A stretch of DNA of 64,000 nucleotides from Leptoclinus maculatus (taxonomy: Eukaryota > Chordata > Actinopteri > Perciformes > Stichaeidae), in assembly GCA_032191485.1 (NCBI GenBank), contig JAVDOI010000016.1, positions 16,078,074 to 16,142,073 of the forward strand, given 5' to 3'. The translations under genes and the position numbers were made by a program. Position 1 is the stretch's first letter. Every line of letters begins with the position of its first letter. This document shows, one piece after another, positions 25,681 to 35,659 of this stretch. Below the pieces are notes generated by a model. It worked only from the letters and a program-made list of their open reading frames with translations, was not told the DNA's origin and ran no database searches.

Positions 25681-28282
25681 ATGGAGACTATTTGGAACAG
25701 CAAACCAGAGGACCTGGAGGATTACTACGGGTTGTTAGGATGTGATGAATTGTCGTCGGTAAGTTCTTGCCAGTGGGTTTAAGGATCAGCCTATTTTATC
25801 GGGTGAAATAGGGGTTGTTTGCATCTACAAACCAAAACATCAGGTTAGTGATTGAAGAATTCAGAAGTTAAAGATAACGCAGAATGCTGGATGTACGCAA
25901 CATATCAGCCACCTGTAAACCTAAATAGTATTGCATGATGTATGCTCCAGAGGTTAGTCTGATCCAACAGAGACCTGTTGAAGCTTCAGCAAAAAGATGT
26001 CAGAGGAACTCGTCGTGCGTCACAAAGTGCCTGTGTCGTATTTTTTTTTATTTTTTTTATTTTTTTTACAGCATTTAGTCCTTAATAATTAATTCTTCAA
26101 CATGGTAACATGATGGAAACATCAGAATTACCAGTCGAGTAGCCTGACTATAATGGCAACATCACGTTACATTAGTAATGTTTACCTTGCCTGTAAAGAG
26201 CAGTGCTTGCGTCATAGGAGGAATAAGCTATGCATCTGTCCGTCTCTACAGAAAAGATCAGCACAGACCAATATCATTTTCAAAGTAACATAAAAAATAA
26301 AATGTTCTGAAAATCAGTGTCTATATTGCCCTGACATGTATTGATTTTGTTTTGTGGCCTCACATATATGTGCGTACATTCTAATGTGTTTTACCACAGT
26401 GAGTGACGTCCCCTGAAAACCAAATCAGTGACTGATTCCTGAATTTCAAATATTTAGATTGGCAAAAGCTCTTTTTTTTTAATGTAACCTCTTTCCTTGC
26501 AGACTGAACAGATCCTCAATGAATACAAGATCCGAGCCTTGGCATGTCATCCGGACAAACACCTAAACAATCCCACAGCAGGTAAATATGTGAACCATTG
26601 CTGTGACACGTTTATATTTAAAAGGAATTTTCAGATGCAGACATATAATAGAACTATATATATTTTTTATGATTACTTGCTATATTCCACAAACAGTTAA
26701 TGCATCTTTCTGATGTCTTGACTTCAAAGCAAATGATGTTAATGTAGTGCAACTGCATGCAAACAAGAGGGCATTTATTTCTCCTAATTTGGTATGCATG
26801 ATGATCCATCTTAGACCCTGATATTTTCTTTCTTTCTGACAGTGGCAGATTTCCAAAAGCTGCAGGAAGCCAAAGAGGTTTTATGCAATGAAACCAAAAG
26901 AAAAAACTATGACCTTTGGAGAAGAAGTGGAGTTACCATTTCTTTTCATGACTGGCAAGCCTTGAATGACTCTGTTAAAACTGTATGTAATGACTTTGGT
27001 ATGGATTGAAAAAACAAAATATATATAGATATTGTGTAATCTGTTTAACAAAGCCTGGTGATGTATGTGGTCATCTGTTTTCAGTCAATGCACTGGGCTG
27101 TGAGAAGTAAGAAGGAACCGATGTTGGAGGCCTCAAATGCAGGAATCCCTGTCACTTCCCAAGCAGAGGACCTTCATTCTGACCAAGAAGCTCCGAGGAT
27201 CCCTCCATATGATGCCATGCCCTCGTCAAGTAAGTGAATTACTAAATATTCTCAAAAGGAATGGAAAGTATTTATTTGCTACTAAAGTGCAAACAAGCGC
27301 ATAGAAATCCTGTTTTTCAACAGTGCGTCTTGCATCCTTGTTTTTGTTTTTTAAAGCTTTTGTAGCAGATATCAACCAACCAAGGAACAACAAGGAATTT
27401 GATTCTGGTTTTTAATACACAGAATATACAAATAAACAAAAATAAAACGAAAACAAGGACAACAAAGTAGAACAGAGGCATAAATGTGCAAAGTTAGAAG
27501 TCAGTTGTAACCTCAGTGACAAGCAAGATAATGTTTTTCACGAGTATATCGTTATTGTTCTTCTTTATGAAATAAAACAATTATGTAATGTGTAGCGTGG
27601 CCTTAGGGGGGGGGGGAGAAATTAAAGGGAACCAACAACGCCACCTGGAGACTTGCACCCCAGGAAATATAAACTTAACGAACCAAATATATATATATAG
27701 TCTTGAATTAATTAAGGACACACAGATTCATAACTGATATTTGACAGAGACGCGTTTCATAAAATTAACATGATATTTATTAAAGGATTAAAGGAAAATC
27801 ATTAAAACTACCAAACCATGCAGAACAAATGAACAGCTCAAACATGCACAACAAAAGCCAAACAAGTAGAATGGAGGCAAAAACAAACAAACAAAATAAG
27901 GCAGCAAAACAGCAGCAGGTGAACCACAACACCAGGGCAGGGGCCAGACAGGACTGAGGCCAGGACCACAGGTGCCTTTTAAGGGCTGGCACTAATTGGG
28001 GGGAGGAGCCTAGCCTGAGGGCTGCGTTCACAACCCTACACTCTGAGGAGTGTTCCCCACTACAAATGCATTACTGTGTGACACAGGTCCAAACTGTTTC
28101 TATCCCATTCATTATTTACCATGTACCACCCAGGAGTCTGTATTGTTCTCACAGTATTAAGCCCTATACGACTAACTGACTTTTCTCATCAATGCTTAGG
28201 TGATTACTGCCATCGGCGTTTCCGTTGGGCGGCTGACTCCCCATCTAGTCTGCTGCAGAAGTTTAGAAATTATGAAATATAA
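25681..28282 (+). CDS. dnajc12: DnaJ heat shock protein family member C12
   Basis: HSP40 co-chaperone of HSP70 for phenylalanine, tyrosine and tryptophan hydroxylases; cytosolic. Exons: 25681-25758, 26503-26581, 26843-26982, 27085-27229, 28200-28282. They total 525 bp, or 174 codons plus stop (human 198). The start METIWNSKPEDLEDYYGLLGCDELSS leads into the J domain; the HPD motif is in ALACHPDKHLNNP, and helix IV follows in VADFQKLQEAKEVLCNETKR. The conserved WQALNDSVKTSMHWAVR follows. The C-terminus RFRWAADSPSSLLQKFRNYEI matches the characteristic conserved end of the family. The variable linker in exon 4 is shorter than in mammals. Intron 4 holds an LTR-like insertion. Confidence 0.96.
27591..28064. 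mobile_element. solo-LTR-like insertion in dnajc12 intron 4
   Basis: The element starts TGTAGCGTGG and ends CCCACTACA, giving 5-bp inverted TGTAG/CTACA ends of the TG...CA type. It is flanked by a perfect 4-bp duplication (aatg at 27587-27590 and 28065-28068). It has no coding capacity. The right 90 bp (GGTGCCTTTTAAGGGCTGGC onward) are shared with the element at 28,725-29,424. It contains a G-run at 27,607-27,617. Confidence 0.65.
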
Positions 28283-28413
28283 ACAAACTGTTTAATTTAG
28301 TTCAAATGTTTGTTTTGTATCTTGTTGTCCTTAGTTTGGGTCCTGTTAATTGTATTCATTTTTGTGAATATGGTCTGGCTGTAACTCACTAAACTTGTTT
28401 TTGTGAGCTAAAC

Positions 28414-28419
28414 AATAAA
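28414..28419 (+). terminator. dnajc12 polyadenylation signal (AATAAA)
   Basis: Canonical AATAAA 131 bp after the dnajc12 stop codon, followed by a GT-rich stretch (GTGTCTGTTG), a typical downstream element. Confidence 0.8.
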
Positions 28420-28724
28420 TGTGTCTGTTGTCAAGCAAAAATCAGCATATGACATTATGTTAATACTTTATTTTGTCATTCGTTTTGTTAATTATGTTCA
28501 CCAACACACACAATGTAGACATGACTGGATTATACAGGAGCACCCTTAACTCTGTTATGTGAATTTTTGTGTTGCTTTCAAGTCCATCATTTTGGGAACA
28601 TAAAACGGAAGCATCTCATGTCCATTATTTTGCTTATGTGTATTAGTCAGTGTCAACGACATTGTTGCTTAAGCGGGATGGGTTTTATCAGGCATCAATT
28701 AATATGTCGAGCCAAAGATGTAAT

Positions 28725-29424
28725 TGTGGCGGGGAATTACACCCCATATAAGCTTAACAACCTTACGGTATTGTTTTTTTTAGAATTGTTAGTTACTGAA
28801 ATTAGACACGCGTTTTGTAAAAATTAACGAAAAGTTTTATTTAGAGAATCAAGAAAATTAGCAAATTGGCAGGGACGGGAGCTGGGGGGAGGAAAGAACA
28901 TTAATTGACAAATGAAAATGAATGAAACCAATAAGGGATTTAAAATAATTATTTATTACACGTTAAGCTAAAACGGCCCAAGACTAAAAACACAAAAAAT
29001 ACCGTTCTATAATGTCCGATCCAACATAAACTAGGCAAAATGGTAGGATTTAAGTAGAGGCCACTGGTGGGGAGGCAGACTACATTGAAGCGTGCCCAAG
29101 GGTGCTACCGGTAACTTACCTCAGGTGCAACACAGCAATCCCCCCCAACAGAAATGGTGCAGTCCACACTCTTATTCTTATATAAGTGTTTGTACATGCA
29201 TGCATATGGTGTAGGGACCTCACCACGGGTGCCTAGCCTCCCAACAAGCAAGCCACCACAGGTACAGGACAGGGGCCATAAAGGAATGACACCATGCCAA
29301 CAGGTGCCTTTTCTATGCTGGCACTGATTAGGGAATTGGTTGGTGGAGAAGCCATGCAGCCTGAAGGCTGCGTTCACAAACTTACACCCTATGCTTCATT
29401 CTCTGGGGAGCGTTCCTCACTACA
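28725..29424. mobile_element. second solo-LTR-like insertion, downstream of dnajc12
   Basis: Begins TGTGGCGGGG and ends CTCACTACA, flanked by a perfect 4-bp duplication (taat at 28721-28724 and 29425-29428). It shares its right end (CAGGTGCCTTTT, GCTGGCACT, GGCTGCGTTCACAA, TTCCTCACTACA) and parts of its left half with the 27,591 element, in the same orientation. It is about 225 bp longer and diverged. No protein frame is supported. Confidence 0.65.
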
Positions 29425-30301
29425 TAATGTAAATGGTCTTAAATTTATGAAGGTTGGCTCAATGTTACTCGGTCATCTTATCATAAGTTATCCATGTCTT
29501 TAAATATCAAGATGAGATAAGACAAGGACTGATCAAAACCGTAAACAACAATGAGGGCAAAAATATGTTAAAAAAGATGATATACTGAGAAAAAAAGTAG
29601 ATTAGATCTGGATATTGATCAAGGACAATTGATGGGTTTTGTCACCTAACCTAGTTTTTCTGCATTTAAAGGTTAAAATAATACCAGTTCAGCTGTTCAA
29701 TGAATAACACAGCAGTACCTGCAGTAAAAGGTAAAGGTAAATTATGCAGAGAGACTTCTACATACACCTTATCATATTTGGTATAGTTTAATAAAGACAA
29801 ATGTATCTTATTTTATTAAGGGATCTAAATTAATTCAAATGTTAAAGACCTTCGACAACCATCTGTTGTTGAATGACATGCCACCCACTCCATTGTTGAT
29901 TTTATCCCTGTTGAGGCGCTTCACACCTCAACACTTTACATCTGACAACAGTCAGCCAGGGTTGAAAACACCTGTGTGCTGGTGCAAAGCCACCTGTCAA
30001 GTTACCAACAAAAAGCACACAGTATTTATTTATGAAGTAGTGTAAAGTAGAATGTATATTTGTATATATTTCAGTAAAGTAGCCTACAAATAGGACAGTA
30101 CAGTCACGGTACTAGACTAAATGTGTTCAGTAAATGTCCCTCACTGATCTACAGCGTTCACTTTAACATAGGGACACACACTGTGCTTCTATCAAGCGGT
30201 CACTAAAGAAAATGCTGCCTCTCAGTTGGCTGAACTTTAGGACATTTTAAATACTACGGGGTTTCAGTGTTTCTGCCGCTAGATGCCGCTGTGCTTTTTG
30301 A
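29425..30301. other. intergenic, dnajc12 to 7SL
   Basis: A/T-rich sequence without a recognisable gene, repeat boundary or conserved motif. It runs from the LTR-like element to the region just upstream of the 7SL gene. Confidence 0.5.
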
Positions 30302-30309
30302 TGACGTTG
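30302..30309 (+). promoter_or_regulatory. ATF/CRE-like upstream element of 7SL
   Basis: TGACGTTG lies 50 to 43 bp before the first base of the 7SL RNA. Human 7SL genes need an ATF/CRE site (TGACGTCAC) at about -50 for full Pol III transcription. The position and 6 of the 8 core bases agree. Function is inferred. Confidence 0.65.
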
Positions 30310-30351
30310 CATTTGTACAAGCTAAGAACCCGATGGATGTCTCTGATCCTC

Positions 30352-30650
30352 GCCGGGTGCGGTGGCGCGCGCCTATAATCCAAGTTACCGGGAGGCTGAG
30401 GCTGGCGGATCGTTTGAGCTCAGGAGCTCTGAGCTGCAGCGGACTATGCCGATCGGGTGTCCGCACTAAGTTCGGTATCGGTATGGTGCTCCTGGGGGAG
30501 CCCGGGACCACCAGGTCGTCTAAGGAGGGGTGCACCGACCCAGGTCGGAGACGGAGCAGGTCAAAGCCCCCGTGCCGCTCAGTAGTGGGATCGCGCCTGT
30601 GAATAGACGCTGTAGTGCAGCCTGAGTAACACAGCGGGACCCAGTCTTTT
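30352..30650 (+). ncRNA. rn7sl: 7SL RNA, the signal recognition particle RNA
   Basis: RNA scaffold of the signal recognition particle, which pauses translation and docks ribosomes at the ER. The sequence follows vertebrate 7SL almost base for base. The 5' Alu domain has GCCGGGTGCGGTGGCGCG and GGGAGGCTGAGGCTGGCGGA. The S domain has GATCGGGTGTCCGCACTAAG, the SRP19/SRP54-binding region GACCACCAGGTCGTCTAAGG, then CCCAGGTCGGAGACGGAGCA and AGTAGTGGGATCGCGCCTGT. The Alu 3' half ends GCGGGACCCAGTC. A TTTTT Pol III terminator (30647-30651) ends it. The gene is full length with no large indel, which argues against a decayed retrocopy; no poly(A) tail or obvious target duplication follows. Internal A- and B-box-like motifs lie in the 5' Alu domain. 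Protein frames drawn across it are not real. Confidence 0.94.
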
Positions 30651-30651
30651 T

Positions 30652-31181
30652 ACAAACAGCTGATACAAACAGCTGATACAACAACAACAACAACGTGTTT
30701 ACATGTTACAGCAGCTTCATCACTGCTTCTTTATATTCTAGTTCCCATGAAAACGTTCAGAATCCAGTCGTGTTTGTTTGTCCTTCAGCGCCTCCACCTG
30801 GAGGAGAGGAGCCATGAGCATCAATCACAGCAGTCAGTGCTGCACCACAGATACAGCAAACTAACAGGGCTTTCTTTATGACGTTCAATGAACTTGATGG
30901 AGAGGTGAATAGTCACAGAAAATATGTCCATAGTAATTCATCCAGGTATAAAGATCACAAACATGTATACATGTAATTTTCTATCTTGTTGTAAGATTGT
31001 TTCTTTCATTACAGGGATCTTATATCAGCCTTCATATGAACAGAAGTGTTGAAAGTGTTTTACAATATATTACAATATATGGTGGGGCAACCTATTTATT
31101 GTAACACCCACAGTGAATGTGTAGAATTATAGTATATCATCATATTATAGCACTACAATTTAAATGGATAATGTACACCAC
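30652..31181. other. intergenic, 7SL to polr1b promoter
   Basis: Contains a short direct repeat (ACAAACAGCTGATAC, twice near 30,653-30,681) followed by a CAA run. Otherwise no recognisable feature. Confidence 0.5.
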
Positions 31182-31263
31182 AAGATGGCAGTATTCCAAC
31201 AAAAAAGCGACACCGTCAGTGAAGAAGAAGAAGACTTCCGGTGCCAGACCGATGTACTTCCTG
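31182..31263 (+). promoter_or_regulatory. polr1b proximal promoter: YY1-like and ETS-like motifs
   Basis: AAGATGGC (31182-31189) fits the YY1 core. ACTTCCGG (31234-31241) and ACTTCCTG (31256-31263) fit ETS/GABP sites. They lie 50-135 bp upstream of the start codon, a usual arrangement for TATA-less housekeeping promoters. This is inferred from motif and position. Confidence 0.45.
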
Positions 31264-31315
31264 TGTCTCCATGCACATGTGGTAAACAAGCGAATACATC
31301 GCCGGGTGTGCAAGC

Positions 31316-34300
31316 ATGGACTCCTCACTAAAGTGGGACAATCTGCCCAAAGCTCCGAGTCTAAAGAATCTGACAGAGAGCAGATTTGGTGTCCTGAATG
31401 ACTCTCAACACGCCGCCATTCAGGACCTGACGAAAGCTCACATCGAGTCGTTTGACCAGGCAGTCACTGACGGGCTCAACCGCGTTGTCCAGGTCAGTTC
31501 AACTTTCTTTGAACAAAGTTATCAACCACATGTCATTCATTTTCTTTAAGAAATACTAAAATTACCTGTCAATTTAACACCAAATTAAGCTGAAAACAGT
31601 TTAGTTAACTATAACGGCTTGTTTTTAAAAATGTGTGTGACTACTGTTTGAGAAGCTACGATATAAAAACAATTATCCACAATTCTCAAAAACCTTTTCA
31701 ACTTGTATAAACTTTTAATAAAACATGAATGCTAGAAGTAGGTACACCCACACACTGTCTGTTTCAGTACCCTCTGTGTTCATGTTTAGCTCTCAAGCTT
31801 CTGTACATTTTTCGCCTGCAAAGTTGGTAATATTTTTTTTTGTGGTGTAACATTTCTTCTTAAGGCCATCCCTCTCTTGGAGTTCACAGTGAACAAAGAT
31901 GACAGGCTCGGCCTCGCGTTCGTTGAGGCCACCATCTACAACCCGGTGGTCGCCAAAGGGAGCATCTGCAGGGAGCTGAAGGTGTTTCCAGCAGAGTGCA
32001 GGGGGAGAAAATGTTCATACAAAGGGAAGATGGTGGTGAGTCTGTGTGCGAACCAGGAATGGCTCAACGGAAAGGACCGGACATTTCTGTGTCCAAACTG
32101 TGAGTGACACGATTACAGTATTTTTTTTAATTGGTTGTGTTTTGTGTCATCTCAGGCAGATGTCAGCTGGTCAATCAACGGAGTCCCCAAAGGCATCATA
32201 AAACAGTCCATGGGTCAGGTGCCCATCATGGTGAAGTCCAAGGTGTGTAACCTGCATGGCATGTCCCCCAAAGAGCTTGTAAAACACCACGAAGAGGCAG
32301 AGGTAAGACCCGCCTTTTAAACATTTGCAAGATTAACAGAAATTGCATTGCATCTATCGAATTAGATACATATTCCCCTTTTAACGTTAACAGGAAATGG
32401 GAGGCTATTTCATTGTGAATGGAAATGAGAAGGTTATCCGTATGTTGATCATGCCAAGGAGGAACTATCCCATTGCCATGTCGAGGCAAAAGTGGAAGAG
32501 CAGGGGCCAGGGATACACTCAGCATGGTAAATATGATCTTTAAAAACTGTGCAAAAGCAGTGTAATAATAGTCCAGGCTCAACAATTACAGCTGCATATC
32601 TTTTATAATGGATCTCACCAGAAATGCTTCCTCACAGGTATTTCAATGCGCTGCGTAAAGGAAGAGCACACAGCCGTTAACATTAATCTACATTATTTGG
32701 AAAACGGGACTGTGATGCTGAACTTCATCTACCATAAACAGCTGTTCTTCGTCCCGCTCGGCTTTGCACTGAAGGTAGTAATCAGGGAATTTAGTGAAAA
32801 GAGAGATGTTAAATGTCTTCATAACAATATCTAATGAAATATTTGGTATGAGCTCTTAGGTTGCCGTATGATATGTTAATACAGTTCTGTGCTATCCTCC
32901 AGGCCCTGGTGGACTTCACAGATTTTCAAATCTACCAGGAACTGATCAAGGGCCTCGAGGAAAATTCCTTCTATAAAAGCTGTGCGGCCGAGATGCTGCG
33001 CGTTGTCATGGAGGAGGCCTGCACCACCCGCAGCAAGGTGCTGAATTACCTCGGAGAGCGCTTCAGGGTTAAGATGAACCTTCCTGAGTGGTACACAAAC
33101 GAGCAGTGCGCCAACTTCCTGCTGGAGTACGTATTTGTTTTAGTCTTCATCGACGGCCTTACAGAAACAACAGTGTTATGTGTTTGTGGTACATTTAGTA
33201 AAAATAATTGTATTCTGTTTTGACCAGTGAGTGCATCTGTATCCACCTAAAGTCAGACACGGAGAAGTTCTACCTGCTGTGTCTGATGACCAGGAAACTT
33301 TTCACATATGCCAAGCAGGAGTGTATGGAGGAAAACCCCGACAGCATCCTGTGTCAGGAAGTGCTCACTCCTGGTCAGCTCTATCTCATGTTTATGAAGG
33401 TACAGTCCCGAAGTCGTTTGAACAAGCACTGATGGGTGCTTCCTTTACTGGCCTCTGGCGATGACCTCAGCAAATGAGTGAAGGATTTAACCCCCACAAA
33501 CATTCCCAACAGGAGAGAATGACGGCCTGGTTGATGTCTGTGAAGCTGTCCTTTGACAAGAAAGGCAGCAAACTGAAAGCAGGATGGAGCCCTGAGAACA
33601 TGATAAAGATGTTCAACATGGGCGCCGACCTCACCAAACCCTTTGAATATCTGCTGGCCACAGGGAACCTCCTCTCCAAGACAGGTACGGCCGTATGAGT
33701 CATAGGCCCAATCCCAATGTCCCCCCTTACGGACTCAAGGACTTTGAGGCGCGCTCCCGCGAAGTCCGTGAGGGTTTAGGGATGTCTCACTGTCAAATCA
33801 TTGAGTGTTTGAGGGCTCTCTCGCAGACATTTTGAGCCCTTTAGGAACCCTTTCCGTAAATCAGCACAGGATGCTGACTTACCCACAAATCATTGCAATG
33901 TGACGTTAAACACGGGGTAACCAGTGGACGCATGGAGACTTAAAAAAAGGTAAACAAAGAGGACGGCTCACGTGTGTTCGGCCTGGAGTATTACATTTAC
34001 ACAGAAACATTAAGGGTTAAAGATGGAACAAAAAATAAACTTGAAATCAGAGAATATTTATTTATTAATTCATCAAATATTTGATTTTCTCATTGAAGCC
34101 GTTTTGACAAAAATGGGTAAATAGATTATATGAAGTTACCTCATCTTGTGAGGAAAGAGCCTGGAAGACGTTCAAATCAGGGAGTATAAAGTATAAAATA
34201 AATACACACAATCACACATCATATTTTTTGTCGTCTTCATGGTAACATGATATGTTGCAGCAAAGTGTTGTCCCATTCCTATTTACACCATTTCAAGCCC

Positions 34301-35594
34301 TCACAGTCTCTCACACTCAACCACTTACCAGGTGACATCAGTAAGTCCTTGAGGGTTCAGGGTTTGAGGCTTTAGGGGGGACATTGGGATTGGGCCATAT
34401 ACTGTCTATAAGAGGTGGACGTCACGTCAGCCATTTGTATGTGGTCTGTCTTTTTGAAGCCTAGAGTTCGGCATTTTGGTTTTTGGCTGTCACCATCTCG
34501 ACCAAAATGTTACAATTAACTTTCATGAAGTGAAGACATGATGGGAAAGGGTTAAGATTGTAAAACATAAACACGGACAACACTGTGGTAGCAGCCTGTC
34601 AATCATAATCTAGCCCCACCCTAAAGCATATCCGACTTTATAGTCTATTTGACTCTAAATGGACCATAATTTACTAAATAAACATCATGCTGTATTGAAG
34701 AAGACTTGAAACTGGCGATTGAGACCATAAACTCATGTTTACAATGTTTATTGAGGGAATAAATCAAGTGAGAAGTAGTCATTTTTAGGGCTGCAACAAC
34801 GAATCGATAAAATCGATAAAATCCGATTATTAAAAGAGTTGGCAACGAATTTCATTATCGATTCGTTGTGTCGCGCGACTATTACGCCACTCAATAAGTC
34901 GCGGAGATGTTTGCTGTCTGATTGTGAGGTCAGGCTGATCTGGGATCAGCTCTTTGGCCTGAAGTTTCTCCTCAAAGTTCTCCTCTCACACGGGTCTCGT
35001 ATTTGTCATTTCCAACTTCTGGTTTCAACCGGAAGTTGAAACCGGAACTTCCGGTTCGCTTGAACCTTTAACTTCCGGTTAGCCGGTTCAACCGGAATCG
35101 AGGGAATGACAACTAAGAGACTTGAGAAGTACTGGTACCAGTACTTCTCAAGTCTCTTAATTGTCATTTCCTCGCTCCTCGAACCGGTGTTTTGCGCCGG
35201 TGTTCTGCGCCGCCATATTGACGGCCGTCCCTAAGCTCTAATGTAGCTCTGAGGAGCGAGGACCCACGAGAACAGACTTCCAGGAAGTGTTTTAACGGCC
35301 GACACGCCCCCTCATTGTTCATCTGTGATGTGATTGGACGCTGCAGCCGATCGGACTGATGAGATTGTTTTCAACATGTAAACAGTGAAGACAGATCACA
35401 GAATGAACTCTAGTTTATATTTCATTAGTTTTCTGATTCAACATCTGGTTTAAATATTGTTCATTGAACAACAAAAGGACCACAAACAACTTTCTTCATT
35501 TATTAGAAAGATTTGTGTTTTCACGATCTGATATTTCCCTCAATAACTTTATTATGAAACAATTAAAATCAGAGCGAGCTGGAGAGACTAAACC

Positions 35595-35659
<65 letters not shown>

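Noticed and set aside
30254..30602. Protein frames of about 90-110 residues on both strands
   Set aside because: They lie over the 7SL RNA gene, whose conserved RNA sequence explains the open, GC-rich composition.
31117..31401. 94-codon plus-strand frame across the polr1b start
   Set aside because: It is out of frame with polr1b exon 1 and starts in the promoter region. The polr1b frame beginning at 31316 aligns with the known protein.
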